Shown here: one piece after another, positions 18,096 to 26,802 of the stretch | Numbering within the stretch: position 1 is the stretch's first letter | How the letters are laid out: every line of letters begins with the position of its first letter | DNA from: JBEVJC01 sp040510375 | GTDB taxonomy: Bacteria; Bacteroidota; Bacteroidia; Chitinophagales; Chitinophagaceae | Assembly (NCBI GenBank): GCA_040510375.1 | Contig: JBEVJC010000012.1 | Location: forward strand, 124,001-188,000 | Reading direction: 5' to 3' | DNA length: 64,000 bases | The notes under the pieces: model-generated | Seen by the model: the letters and a program-made list of their open reading frames with translations, nothing else | Database searches by the model: none | What the model was told of the DNA's origin: nothing | Position numbers and translations under genes: made by a program

Positions 18096-18776
18096 ATGGC
18101 AACCCGCATCTTTTATATGGAGGACGAGATGTTCCTTGGAAAAATAGTTCGCGAAAGCCTTGAGATCCGGGGCTTCCAGGTCATCATGGAATCAGATGGG
18201 GCAAGGGCCATGGAGGTGTTCCGTGCGGCAGAGGCCGATGTCTGCGTGCTGGATATCATGCTTCCGAATAAAGATGGTTTTGCTATTGCCGATGAGATCC
18301 GTGCTATTAATGCGGGCATACCGATTATTTTCCTGACTGCAAAAACGCAGACCGAGGATGTGGTTAAGGGCTTTACCCTGGGTGGCAATGACTATATCCG
18401 CAAGCCATTCAGCATGGAGGAGCTTATCGTCAGGATCCAGCATGTGTTACGTGATAAAAAAGATGATGCGGCGCCGGTTGATTCAATCCGCCTTGGTAAA
18501 TATAGTTTCCAGTTGAACAGGCAGGTTCTTTCCTGGGAGAATGAAGAACGGAAATTATCGTACAGGGAAACGGAGTTATTGAAGTTGCTGTACCAGTCGC
18601 GCGATAATATCATCGACCGTCGTGATATCCTGAATCTTTTATGGGGAAACGATTCCTTTTTCAACAGCCGCAATCTCGATGTATATATAACCAAACTCCG
18701 CGGGTTTCTCCGGGAGGATCCATCGGTAGAGATCATCACCATCAAGGGAATCGGATACCGGTTCGTAACGCAATGA
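18096..18776 (+). CDS. OmpR/PhoB-family response regulator
   Basis: A 226-residue DNA-binding regulator and partner of the kinase immediately upstream (2-bp gap, translationally coupled). The receiver domain (1-120) has acidic residues EDE (9-11), phospho-acceptor D53 in VLDIMLPNKDG, and the conserved K in YIRKPFSMEEL. The C-terminal winged helix (about 130-226) has the RETELLKLL and RDILNLLWG helices and ends TIKGIGYRFVTQ, the usual wing sequence. Target genes cannot be seen from the sequence. Confidence 0.94.
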   Translation: MATRIFYMEDEMFLGKIVRESLEIRGFQVIMESDGARAMEVFRAAEADVCVLDIMLPNKDGFAIADEIRAINAGIPIIFLTAKTQTEDVVKGFTLGGNDYIRKPFSMEELIVRIQHVLRDKKDDAAPVDSIRLGKYSFQLNRQVLSWENEERKLSYRETELLKLLYQSRDNIIDRRDILNLLWGNDSFFNSRNLDVYITKLRGFLREDPSVEIITIKGIGYRFVTQ

Positions 18777-18817
18777 TCATTCAACCCGATTAAAAATTAT
18801 CTTTACAAAAATTCCAC

Positions 18818-19093
18818 ATGAAGTTCAGTCGCCTTGTGATTGTTTTCCTTTGTTTGCTGGTTGTAGTAGCATGGCTTACAAAACCGGGACCGGATGCTTT
18901 CCGCGAATTTTATCAGTCGGAATTATCTTCCGACGGCCCGCCAGTTATTGCCTTCAAAGACAAATTCCTTTATTCCAGTGTTGAGATTGATTTTTATAAA
19001 CCGGCGCGAATGGAAGGGGGCGAACCGCTTAAGGCAGTGTCTGTAAAAAAACAATCATACCTGGGACTCTTTGGACGTTTCTGGAAGCTTTGA
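18818..19093 (+). CDS. Small membrane-anchored or exported protein, unknown
   Basis: A 91-residue protein with one N-terminal hydrophobic segment (LVIVFLCLLVVVAWLT) that may be a signal anchor. The rest is soluble and ends in the motif SYLGLFGRFWKL. A C-terminal YLG-FG-FWKL ending is a recurring feature of small uncharacterised bacterial proteins; I do not assign a family. It lies between the two-component pair (41 bp) and nagA (7 bp before its ATG), all on the plus strand, so it is probably co-transcribed with nagA. Confidence 0.65.
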   Translation: MKFSRLVIVFLCLLVVVAWLTKPGPDAFREFYQSELSSDGPPVIAFKDKFLYSSVEIDFYKPARMEGGEPLKAVSVKKQSYLGLFGRFWKL

Positions 19094-19100
19094 ATAATTT

Positions 19101-20204
19101 ATGAATGAGGTCAGAGCCTATATAGCCGACAGCATTTTTACAGGGGATAAATTTTTACCTGCACATGCAGTATTGGTCAGCGAGGGAAAGGTGGCCGGGC
19201 TGCTGCCTCAGAATGAAGTTCCTGATTCGGTTAAGCCCACTTATTTCCATAATGCAATTATAGCTCCGGCGTTTATTGATGTGCAGATCTATGGCGCATC
19301 GAAGAAACTTTTTTCTGCCTGGCCCGATCCGTTATCACTGGAGTTGCTGGTTAACCATAACCGGACTGGTGGTACTTTTCTTTGTCTTCCTACTATTGCC
19401 ACCAGTAGTTATGATGTGTATCGCAGTGGTATTGATGCCATGCGTACATATTGGAATAATGGTGGCGGGGGCGTTTACGGATTACATCTTGAAGGTCCCT
19501 GGATCAATCCGGTCAGGAAGGGTGCGCATGCTGAACAATGGATTGTAAGACCAACAATGGACGCGGTGGCCGATCTGTTATCTTATGGCAAGGACGTGAT
19601 CCGGATGATTACACTCGCTCCTGAAGTTTGTGATGCGGCAATCATCGATTATATTCTTCAGCAGGGCATTATCGTTTCTGTCGGGCATAGCAATGCCACT
19701 TACGGCGAATCGATAGCTGCATTCGATTCGGGTATTCCGGCTGTTACCCATCTTTTTAATGCGATGAGTCCGTTCCATCACCGGGCACCTGGTTTACCTG
19801 GTGCAACGATGGATCATTCAAAAGTGATGGCGAGTGTAGTGGCAGATGGAATCCATGTGGATTATCCGGCACTGAGGATTGCAAAACAGGTGATGAAGGA
19901 ACGGTTATTTGTGATCACGGATGCGGTGACTGATTCAGAGACCGGGCCTTATTTGCATAAGGCAGCCGGTAATAAATTTGAGAGCGGCGGTATCCTGAGC
20001 GGGTCGTCGCTGACCATGAACCAGGCCGTACGTAACCTGGTAGAGAAGGTAAATATCAGTATGGAAGAAGCATTGAGGATGTGTTCGCTATACCCCGCCC
20101 GTTTATTGGGTATAGACCATCAATCAGGTAAAATACAGGAAGGTTATACCGCTTCAATGGTGGTACTCGATAAACAATCTGGCGTAGTTGACCTGATCGG
20201 GTGA
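19101..20204 (+). CDS. nagA: N-acetylglucosamine-6-phosphate deacetylase
   Basis: A 367-residue amidohydrolase that deacetylates GlcNAc-6-phosphate during amino-sugar or cell-wall recycling. Landmarks are APAFIDVQIYG (E. coli-like, with Q instead of the canonical second His of the HxH motif), the metal ligand Glu in GLHLEGPWINP, the ligand His in VSVGHSNATY and in THLFNAMSPFHHR, and the catalytic Asp in VITDAVTD. Length is normal. It converges on murA, which also handles UDP-GlcNAc, with 13 bp between stops. Confidence 0.93.
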   Translation: MNEVRAYIADSIFTGDKFLPAHAVLVSEGKVAGLLPQNEVPDSVKPTYFHNAIIAPAFIDVQIYGASKKLFSAWPDPLSLELLVNHNRTGGTFLCLPTIATSSYDVYRSGIDAMRTYWNNGGGGVYGLHLEGPWINPVRKGAHAEQWIVRPTMDAVADLLSYGKDVIRMITLAPEVCDAAIIDYILQQGIIVSVGHSNATYGESIAAFDSGIPAVTHLFNAMSPFHHRAPGLPGATMDHSKVMASVVADGIHVDYPALRIAKQVMKERLFVITDAVTDSETGPYLHKAAGNKFESGGILSGSSLTMNQAVRNLVEKVNISMEEALRMCSLYPARLLGIDHQSGKIQEGYTASMVVLDKQSGVVDLIG

Positions 20205-20217
20205 TAAGTTCCTGCTG

Positions 20218-21522
20218 TTATATCCGTTTAATATCTGCCCCAAGTGCGCGGAGGCGTTCATCAATATACTGGTATCCGCGATCGATCTGTTCAATATTCT
20301 GGATGGTGCTTTTCCCTTCGGCACTCAATGCGGCGATCAGTAATGAAACACCAGCGCGGATGTCGGGGCTGCTCATGGTGATACCACGCAGTCGTTGCTG
20401 GCGTTCGAGTCCGATTACTACGGCGCGGTGCGGATCACACAGGATGATCTGGGCGCCCATATCAATCAGTTTATCGACGAAGAACAGACGGCTTTCAAAC
20501 ATTTTCTGATGGATCAGGACACTGCCCTTTGCCTGTACAGCGGTCACGAGTATAATACTCAGCAGGTCGGGTGTAAAGCCAGGCCATGGATGATCGTAAA
20601 TAGTAAGTACGCCACCATCGAGGTATCGCTGTACTTCATATAATTCCTGGGAAGGGATATGAATATCGTCTCCCCTGAATTCCATCTGGATACCCAGTTG
20701 TTTGAATTTGTCGGGGATGATACCCAGGTGTGCCAGTCCAACGTTTTTTATAGTGATTTCACTTTGGGTCATAGCTGCGAGACCGATGAACGATCCTACT
20801 TCGATCATATCGGGGAGGATGCGGTGTTCGGTGCCGCCAAGTGAGTCAACCCCTTCAATGGTGAGGAGGTTACTGCCTACACCGGTGATCCTTGCACCCA
20901 TGCGGTTGAGCATGGCGCAAAGCTGCTGCAGGTAAGGTTCGCAGGCGGCGTTATAAATTCTTGTGATACCCGGAACAAGTACTGCTGCCATAACAAGGTT
21001 GGCGGTACCGGTAACAGATGGTTCGTCGAGTAGCAATGAAGCGCCCTGTAATTTCGAACCTTCCAGGTGGAAGAAGCCGTTTTCCGGATGGTAATGGAAA
21101 CTGGCACCCATTTTTTCGAATCCTACAATATGGGTATCGAGTCGGCGGCGGCCGATCTTGTCGCCACCGGGCTTGGGGATGAATGCTTCACGGAAGCGGC
21201 CTAGCATGGGTCCGGCCAGCATCACTGATCCACGCAGTTTGCCGCTCTTCTTTTTATATTCATCACTGTGAAGGAATGCGATGTTTACATCATCTGCGCG
21301 GAACACGCAGGTATCACGTGTGGGTCGTTCCACTTTTACGTTCATGTCCATCAGCAGTTCGATCAGCAGGTTCACGTCGATAATATCAGGGATATTGGTG
21401 ATGGTAACCGCATCGGGTGTAAGTAACACTGCGCTGATAATCTGCAGTGCCTCGTTTTTTGCACCTTGTGGTGTGATCTCTCCCTTAAGTTTTTTTCCGC
21501 CCCGTACCTCGAATGAATGCAT
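20218..21522 (-). CDS. murA: UDP-GlcNAc 1-carboxyvinyltransferase, Asp-type active site
   Basis: A 434-residue enzyme of the EPSP-synthase fold that transfers enolpyruvate from PEP to UDP-GlcNAc, the first committed step of peptidoglycan synthesis. The family start (GGKKLKGEITPQGAKNEAL, with Lys and Asn of the KN pair) and the HSDEYKK and RGSVMLAGPML segments are present. The active-site loop reads PKPGGDKIGRRRLD: Asp121 replaces the usual Cys115 (E. coli numbering). The Asp form is catalytically competent in other bacteria and is not alkylated by fosfomycin, so intrinsic fosfomycin resistance is predicted. The later VLVPGITRIYNAACEPY and ADIRAGVSLLIAAL-type (SPDIRAGVSLL) motifs are intact. 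Confidence 0.96.
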   Translation of the reverse strand: MHSFEVRGGKKLKGEITPQGAKNEALQIISAVLLTPDAVTITNIPDIIDVNLLIELLMDMNVKVERPTRDTCVFRADDVNIAFLHSDEYKKKSGKLRGSVMLAGPMLGRFREAFIPKPGGDKIGRRRLDTHIVGFEKMGASFHYHPENGFFHLEGSKLQGASLLLDEPSVTGTANLVMAAVLVPGITRIYNAACEPYLQQLCAMLNRMGARITGVGSNLLTIEGVDSLGGTEHRILPDMIEVGSFIGLAAMTQSEITIKNVGLAHLGIIPDKFKQLGIQMEFRGDDIHIPSQELYEVQRYLDGGVLTIYDHPWPGFTPDLLSIILVTAVQAKGSVLIHQKMFESRLFFVDKLIDMGAQIILCDPHRAVVIGLERQQRLRGITMSSPDIRAGVSLLIAALSAEGKSTIQNIEQIDRGYQYIDERLRALGADIKRI

Positions 21523-21581
21523 GATGATCAGTTATGGGGCGCAAGATAATTTTTTACAATGAAAGGGTTGGTGTAAAAAAA

Positions 21582-21604
21582 AATGGCCGGTAGTGCCGGC
21601 CATT
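21582..21604 (-). terminator. Rho-independent terminator
   Basis: The stem aatggccgg / gccggccatt with a short loop is followed on the minus strand by nine T residues (21573-21581 as A on the plus strand). It ends the DUF4290 gene, upstream of murA. Confidence 0.9.
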
Positions 21605-21622
21605 ATCAATAAATATTTTCCG

Positions 21623-22354
21623 TTAGTAACGTTTCTTTTTAAAGTTGCCGCCACCGCCGCTGCCGCTGCGGTTATCGTTGCGACGCTGGTTGTTGTTGCC
21701 ATTACTGCTTCCGCCGCCGCCGTTATTGCTGCGATGCTGGAACTTACCCCTTTGTTTACCATAACCACCGCCACGTTCACGTTCGCGGTTTTCCTGTGGT
21801 CGGAAAGCCTTTACGTAAGGGGTGTTGGTGAACTGGAGCTGGCCATCTGTGATACCGGTCAGTTCGCTCTGGATGGCATCGTCGTGCACGGTTTCCTTAT
21901 GCCAGTTATTATAGGCCAGTTTCATGTAGTAGGCGATAGCGTTGGCAAAACCTGCGCGTTTATCGGGATCCTGTTCGTCCAGGGCTTTGCGGATAATCAG
22001 TTCCAGGTTTTTTCCCAGGTGCGAATGTTTCGGATGCCGCTTGGGATAAGGAAGCGGTTTGGGTTTTTCGTATAACTGCTCGCGTGTGGGGATGGGGTAG
22101 GGCGACTTTACGTCCAGTTTGAAATCCGAGATAAGGAACAGGTGGTCCCATAACTTATGACGGAAGTCTTCCACATTTTTAAGATGTGGGTTAAGGAAAC
22201 CCATGAGTTCGATCACGGCATGGGAGTTCGCCTGACGGCGTTCGGGGTCTTCGATCGTGAGCACATGCTCGATCATTTTCTGAACATGACGACCATATTC
22301 ACGCATGGCCAAGCCATTGCGGGTGGTGTTATATTCCATGTTTGAGAGATCCAT
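21623..22354 (-). CDS. DUF4290 protein with Gly/Asn/Arg-rich tail
   Basis: A 243-residue protein starting at the ATG giving MDLSNMEYNTTRNGLAMREYGRH; the TTG four codons upstream is less likely. Residues 1-170 form the DUF4290 domain (VIELMGFLNPHLKN, DFRHKLWDHLF, AYYMKLAYNNWHKE), found only in Bacteroidota with unknown function. From about residue 190 to the end the protein is low complexity, rich in Gly, Asn, Arg and Ser and ending GGGGNFKKKRY, which looks like a disordered RGG-type nucleic-acid-binding tail (inference). No signal peptide. It lies upstream of murA with its own terminator between. Confidence 0.88.
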   Translation of the reverse strand: MDLSNMEYNTTRNGLAMREYGRHVQKMIEHVLTIEDPERRQANSHAVIELMGFLNPHLKNVEDFRHKLWDHLFLISDFKLDVKSPYPIPTREQLYEKPKPLPYPKRHPKHSHLGKNLELIIRKALDEQDPDKRAGFANAIAYYMKLAYNNWHKETVHDDAIQSELTGITDGQLQFTNTPYVKAFRPQENRERERGGGYGKQRGKFQHRSNNGGGGSSNGNNNQRRNDNRSGSGGGGNFKKKRY

Positions 22355-22496
22355 AGTAGATGACAAAGTAGCGTAAATTATTGTTTGTAAAGTGCTGGAT
22401 TCGTTTAAGGCTGAGGCGGTTGCTTCCAGCAGGAAGACGGCATAAATATAGGAAATAATTTCTTAGCCGCTGATTTCAGGGGGCTGCAGGCTTGTT

Positions 22497-22530
22497 AAAA
22501 AAACTGCCGGGCCCTGATTCGGACCCGGCA
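22497..22530 (-). terminator. Rho-independent terminator (second of two)
   Basis: The stem tgccggg / cccggca is followed on the minus strand by GTTTTTTT. It lies 109 bp past the stop of the type IX cargo gene, behind a first terminator at 22576-22608. Confidence 0.8.
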
Positions 22531-22575
22531 ATTTCTTCGGAAAAATATTTAGGCTGGAATTAAATGGCTGGGTTT

Positions 22576-22608
22576 AAAAGAAAGGGGCCCCGAACCAAGG
22601 CCCCTTTT
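22576..22608 (-). terminator. Rho-independent terminator (first of two)
   Basis: The stem aaaggggcc / ggcccctt t with a 9-base loop is followed on the minus strand by CTTTTAAA. It lies 31 bp after the stop of the type IX cargo gene. Confidence 0.8.
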
Positions 22609-22638
22609 ACAAGCCACCATCCTCTTCCACCTAAGAGG

Positions 22639-23838
22639 TCATTTAATTATAATCTGATTGACGCTGGACTCATTCGTGTCCTTGTCAGTTATCCGGACCC
22701 AGTATATTCCGGATTTCAATTTCGCCACCTGGTTATAAGAAGAACTGTTTACGGACAACTCTTTGTTAACTAACACCTGGCCAAGAGCATTGAATATTTT
22801 CAGGCTATATTGTCCGCTCCGATTATTATCAAATTTGATACCAACAATGCCTGTTGATGGATTAGGATAGACGGAAAATTTTGGACCACTGGCATTTTCC
22901 AATTCCAACTGTCGGACCGGACTAAATCTGGTATATCCGTTACCGTAAACTTGCTTGATACGGAAGTAGTAAATGCCCGAACCTGAATTAGCGATGTAAT
23001 CCGTCGAATATGGTACCGTACTGTTTGGGCTCTTACGGATTGTTTGTATGTTAGTGAAATTTCGGCCATTACGACTAACCTGGGCTACATAATGGTAGTC
23101 TTCAGTTGCATCATCGTAACCGCTCCATTTTAATTGTGCTTTATTGGATAAGAGTTTTGACACATTGAAGGCATAGATATTTACCGGCAATACAAGAGGT
23201 GGGCAAATGCAATAAGACATGGTAAAATCTGCATAGGCCTGGGTGGAAACAACAAAACTGAAGTTACCACCACCAGCAACACCTGAAGATGCGAGAATGT
23301 TGTAATTAAATGTAACACTGTCCATGCCATAAAACTCCGATATAGATGTTGAATCTGAAATGTCCAAACAGATCAGCTTGTCAACGAGTATATCGTTTGT
23401 TCTTCCAAAATAATCGGGACCAGATCCTGGCGTACCGTCATTTTTCGCCATGTTTATTGCTCCATATGGCATTGAATTGGTAATAGTATTATTCAGACCG
23501 GAACCCAGCCCAGGTCCGGTAACATTGTCGCTTCTCGAAAATATAAAAGGAAGTGTCAGGGATGAATTAATGTCAAGGTTTTCGATCGAAACAGTAATTA
23601 TGCTACGTACTCTCACGCATAAATTAACACAGGTAACCATTCCTTGTGTTGGATCGATTTGTTTAAATTTTACGGTCGTGTTTGTAAAACCGCTGCTTAC
23701 GTTAATTGAATTTGAAAATATTTCATGGTTTTGCGAACTGCCATCAGGACATAACTGAGCTGATATTGAATTGACATTCAATAAAGCAATGCCCAGCAGC
23801 ACGACTATTGGTGACAAATAATGATAGAGTTGTTTCAT
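22639..23838 (-). CDS. Secreted protein with type IX C-terminal sorting domain
   Basis: A 399-residue exported protein. The signal peptide (about 1-28, ending ISAQ) is followed by a Ser/Asn/Thr-rich region of about 200 residues with several Cys (for example VTCVNLCVRVR) that I do not recognise. A fibronectin/Ig-like segment follows at about 225-310 (VNIYAFNVSKLLSNKAQLKWSGYD, RIKQVYGNGYTRFSPV). The type A sorting domain occupies the last 75 residues with FSVYPNPSTG, YSLKIFNALGQVLV, LKSGIYWVRITD and the terminal NQIIIK. Such proteins cross the outer membrane through the type IX system, of which GldC, GldH and a PorG homologue are encoded elsewhere in the window. A single-gene unit with two terminators. 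Confidence 0.88.
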   Translation of the reverse strand: MKQLYHYLSPIVVLLGIALLNVNSISAQLCPDGSSQNHEIFSNSINVSSGFTNTTVKFKQIDPTQGMVTCVNLCVRVRSIITVSIENLDINSSLTLPFIFSRSDNVTGPGLGSGLNNTITNSMPYGAINMAKNDGTPGSGPDYFGRTNDILVDKLICLDISDSTSISEFYGMDSVTFNYNILASSGVAGGGNFSFVVSTQAYADFTMSYCICPPLVLPVNIYAFNVSKLLSNKAQLKWSGYDDATEDYHYVAQVSRNGRNFTNIQTIRKSPNSTVPYSTDYIANSGSGIYYFRIKQVYGNGYTRFSPVRQLELENASGPKFSVYPNPSTGIVGIKFDNNRSGQYSLKIFNALGQVLVNKELSVNSSSYNQVAKLKSGIYWVRITDKDTNESSVNQIIIK

Positions 23839-24125
23839 AGGAAACTGATTTTACACACGGATTAGGATGATTCACAACATCATAAAGGTAGCACCGCTAA
23901 AAACGGGATGCAAGCGTATTTGTTCGTGGTTTGACTTTGCGTATTAGATGAATTTAATTGCATCATCAACTTGTAACAATTCCTTTTTTGTCATAGTAAT
24001 TCAACTCTGTCCATAGTGTATTAAATTCCGTTTATCACTACGGATGATTACGCTAATTGGTTAGTGGATTTATGTTTAAAATGCCCAGTAATCCGAAGTA
24101 GTGAAAAAACTAACTTCGCAACCCG

Positions 24126-25241
24126 ATGAATATCGCCATTCATATCAGTCTGCCCGCCCATCGGGAAGTGTTTTTGCGGCCATATTTCATGACCGATCTG
24201 CTCCCGCAGTTGATTCGGGTATCATCAGCTCATCGGTTTTTCCTGATCCTGGACGGTTTCAAAACCCCTGATCCGCTACCGGAAGGGGTACTGGTGATCG
24301 CTGAACGCGACAAATCCGGCTCACCTGTTTCCAGATTCTGGTGGTCGCGGGTAACCCTTCCAAAGCTGCTTCGAAAACACCGGATTGAAGCTGTATTACA
24401 GGTAAACCAAGCCAGGACCAATTTTTTTGGCGTTGGTTCCACCAAACAAAGTGAAGACTGCAAACGTAACACCAGTGGATCCTTTGAGGAACAACGCCTG
24501 TTTATTTATTTCGAAAACCCGGAAGAAATGCCGGGAAGAAATAGCAGGAATTTCGCAAAAGCGGAACTAGTATTTGCCGGCTCAGAACACGTTGCCAGGA
24601 GGCTGACAACCAGGAAGGACTTAAAAGTAACCAGGGTCAAAACCGTGCAGCGTCCTTCACTGCCGGAATTTGTTCCGGTAAACCCAGACGCCAGGGAGCT
24701 GGTTCGCCAGACACACAGCAGTGGCCGCAATTATTTCTTTTATTATGGCCCGGTCGGTAAACACCTGCTGAGCCTGATCAAAGCTTTCTCCATATTTAAA
24801 AAGCGACAAAAAAGTGATTGGAAACTGTTGATTGGTGGCGCAGTTAACATGACAGATGAACCGTTTATCCGGAGCCTGGGACAATACCGGTACCGCGATG
24901 ATCTGGTTTTACTAAATAACTTGAATCCCCGTGACCTGCCCGGACTTATTTCCTCGGCCTATGCCTTACTCTTTGCGCAGGGACAGGATCCGTTTATGCT
25001 ACCCGAGGTTTTTGCATCGGCAGTACCGGTGATCGCGCCGGATGAACCGGCATTCCATGGTTCATGGGACCATATAGTTATGTACTATGAAAAAGATTCG
25101 CAGACTTCAATCGCCGAAAACATGATGACGATCTATAAGGACGAATCAAAAAGATCAGCCATGGTCAGGGAAGGTCGCCTGCTCGCGGAAAGCCGGACCT
25201 GGGAAGCACTGGCCCGTGATATAACCGCGGGTTTGGAATAA
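24126..25241 (+). CDS. GT-B-fold glycosyltransferase (group 1/GT4-like)
   Basis: A 371-residue cytoplasmic protein. The C-terminal half has the group 1 glycosyltransferase pattern: FFYYGPVGKHLLSLIKAF near 205, KLLIGGA near 234, DDLVLLNNLNPRDLPGLISSAYALLF and a nucleotide-sugar-binding segment DPFMLPEVFASAVPVIAPD, which corresponds to the EX7E region with the first Glu replaced (FMLPE). The N-terminal half is divergent, so donor and acceptor cannot be predicted. It appears to be a lone gene. The final 8 codons and stop are repeated 35 bp downstream. Confidence 0.75.
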   Translation: MNIAIHISLPAHREVFLRPYFMTDLLPQLIRVSSAHRFFLILDGFKTPDPLPEGVLVIAERDKSGSPVSRFWWSRVTLPKLLRKHRIEAVLQVNQARTNFFGVGSTKQSEDCKRNTSGSFEEQRLFIYFENPEEMPGRNSRNFAKAELVFAGSEHVARRLTTRKDLKVTRVKTVQRPSLPEFVPVNPDARELVRQTHSSGRNYFFYYGPVGKHLLSLIKAFSIFKKRQKSDWKLLIGGAVNMTDEPFIRSLGQYRYRDDLVLLNNLNPRDLPGLISSAYALLFAQGQDPFMLPEVFASAVPVIAPDEPAFHGSWDHIVMYYEKDSQTSIAENMMTIYKDESKRSAMVREGRLLAESRTWEALARDITAGLE

Positions 25242-25280
25242 GACTGCCCCACGATATAATTGCCGGATTGGAATAAGATC
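25212..25280 (+). repeat. Two-copy ~35-bp tandem repeat across the stop codon of the glycosyltransferase
   Basis: Copy 1 (25212-25245) is the coding tail RDITAGLE-stop; copy 2 (25246-25280) follows directly and reads HDIIAGLE-stop in its own frame. Over the shared 24 nt from GAT to TAA there are 4 mismatches, three in third codon positions. The 35-bp offset puts copy 2 out of frame with the gene. Confidence 0.9.
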
Positions 25281-25326
25281 GTGACAATATTGAAAATGCT
25301 AACTTCGCTACTTTTAATTACATAAG

Positions 25327-25671
25327 ATGAAACAGATCGTTATAGATGTACAGACAGATGAGGGAAAGGTGCCGGAAGCAATCTGGTGGAATGCCACCGA
25401 CAATCCTGCAGGTGAATCGCAGAAAGCAAAAGCAATGATGCTTGCCTTCTGGGATGGGGCAGAAAAATCTGCACTGCGGATCGATCTCTGGACCAAGGAC
25501 ATGATGGTGGATGAAATGGCTGATTTTTTTTACCAGACCATGATGACAATGGCCGATACCTATGGACGGGCAACGCAGCACGCAGATCTTGTTGCTGACA
25601 TGAAAAAATCAGCGCATGATTTTTATGAAAAGTTCAGGGAAAAACAATTGAAGGAAAATAAAGCCAGCTGA
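25327..25671 (+). CDS. gldC: Gliding motility protein GldC
   Basis: A 114-residue cytoplasmic protein matching GldC along its whole length: IVIDVQTDEGKVPEAIWWNATDN at the start, MMLAFWDGAEKSALRIDLWTKDMMVDEM in the centre and ATQHADLVADMKK followed by a helical Lys-rich C-terminus. GldC was identified in Flavobacterium gliding mutants as supporting motility and type IX secretion, though its exact role is unclear. Its presence fits the type IX cargo and GldH elsewhere in the window. Monocistronic or followed by yqeY 117 bp downstream. Confidence 0.9.
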   Translation: MKQIVIDVQTDEGKVPEAIWWNATDNPAGESQKAKAMMLAFWDGAEKSALRIDLWTKDMMVDEMADFFYQTMMTMADTYGRATQHADLVADMKKSAHDFYEKFREKQLKENKAS

Positions 25672-25788
25672 TGATCCGGCTGCCGGTCGCTTTGAAAATA
25701 CCGGACTGGCTTTTATAAAATTGTGCACGCCGGATTGGGGCCGGCCTCGAATATTCGTTAACTTAATGACCAGGTAATACCATATTAT

Positions 25789-26241
25789 ATGAGTCTTGAA
25801 CAGAAAATAATGGTCGATCTTAAAGCGGCCATGCTTGCAAAGGATGAAAAGGCTTTACGCAGCCTGCGTGCTATCAAAGCTGCAATCCTGAATGCAAAAA
25901 CAGCTGAAGGCGCCCATGGTGAATTATCAGAAGATGATGAAACAAAATTGTTGCAGAAGCTGGTGAAATCACGCAAGGATTCACTTGAAATTTTCCTGGC
26001 GAAGAACCGCGAAGACCTTGCTTTAATAGAACAGGAAGAACTTGACGTGATCGAAAAATTCCTTCCCGCCCAGATGAATGCCGATGATGTGCGCGCTGTT
26101 GTAAAAGCAATCATAACCCGGACTGGTGCTTCATCCCCCGCAGATATGGGTAAAGTAATGGGCGCAGCTACAAAAGAACTGGCAGGCAAGGCCGAAGGCA
26201 AACTGATCTCCGGTATTGTAAAGGAAGAACTCGCCAAATAG
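25789..26241 (+). CDS. GatB/YqeY domain protein
   Basis: A 150-residue protein of the YqeY family, which shares the tRNA-binding tail domain of the GatB subunit of Asp/Glu-tRNA amidotransferase. Typical motifs are DLKAAMLAKDEKALRSLRAIKAAI near the start, DDETKLLQKLVKSRKDSLEIF and EEELDVIEKFLPAQM in the middle, and ADMGKVMGAATKELAGKAEGKLIS near the end. Stand-alone YqeY is widespread, and its role is not settled. cvpA follows after 21 bp, so the two are likely co-transcribed. Confidence 0.92.
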   Translation: MSLEQKIMVDLKAAMLAKDEKALRSLRAIKAAILNAKTAEGAHGELSEDDETKLLQKLVKSRKDSLEIFLAKNREDLALIEQEELDVIEKFLPAQMNADDVRAVVKAIITRTGASSPADMGKVMGAATKELAGKAEGKLISGIVKEELAK

Positions 26242-26262
26242 CTTTCAACTAAACTCACGCCG

Positions 26263-26802
26263 ATGATGATTGATGGTATACTGGTGATACTGCTGATCCT
26301 TGCGGCGATCAGGGGATTCCAGCGTGGACTGATCGTTGGAATTTTTTCATTCCTGGCCATCATTGTAGGACTTGCTGCCGCCATGAAACTATCGGCCGTT
26401 GTTGCTTCCTGGATGGAGGAGTCAACTTCTGTATCGAAAGACTGGTTACCCTTTCTTTCATTTGCGTTGGTTTTTATTGGCGTCGTATTACTTGTACGCC
26501 TGGGTGCCAACCTGCTGCAAAAAACAATTGAACTTGGTATGCTTGGCTGGGCAAATCGCCTCGGAGGAATCCTTCTTTACGCACTACTTTATATTACCGT
26601 ATACAGCGTGATATTATTCTATGCCATCGGGTTGAATGTTATTAAACCTGAGTCGCTGGAAAATTCCGTCAGCTACCCGGTTATCTCCCCGGTTGGTCCC
26701 TGGTTCATCAATACCCTCGGCGTTATCCTGCCTTTTTTTCGGGATATGTTCCACGACCTGTCCGGCTTCTTCGATGGAGTGGCAGAGAAGGCCGATCATT
26801 AA
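26263..26802 (+). CDS. CvpA-family membrane protein
   Basis: A 179-residue inner-membrane protein with four hydrophobic segments (about 4-24, 30-48, 65-84, 103-125). It starts MIDGILVILLILAAIRGFQRGL, the standard CvpA opening. The family is linked to colicin V production in E. coli and to bile or envelope-stress resistance in other bacteria. The tail is odd. The last codons encode FDGVAEKADH-stop, and the following sequence repeats IDGVAEKADH in the same frame, then a third diverged copy, ending at a TAA at 26869. The first stop corresponds to an AAA codon in copy 2, so the protein may have been shortened by a nonsense change. Confidence 0.88.
   Translation: MMIDGILVILLILAAIRGFQRGLIVGIFSFLAIIVGLAAAMKLSAVVASWMEESTSVSKDWLPFLSFALVFIGVVLLVRLGANLLQKTIELGMLGWANRLGGILLYALLYITVYSVILFYAIGLNVIKPESLENSVSYPVISPVGPWFINTLGVILPFFRDMFHDLSGFFDGVAEKADH

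Noticed and set aside
25785..26510. A 241-residue Ser-rich open frame on the minus strand
   Set aside because: It lies antisense to yqeY and cvpA, is dominated by Ser/Ile/Thr codons typical of a mirrored coding sequence, and both sense genes are clear.
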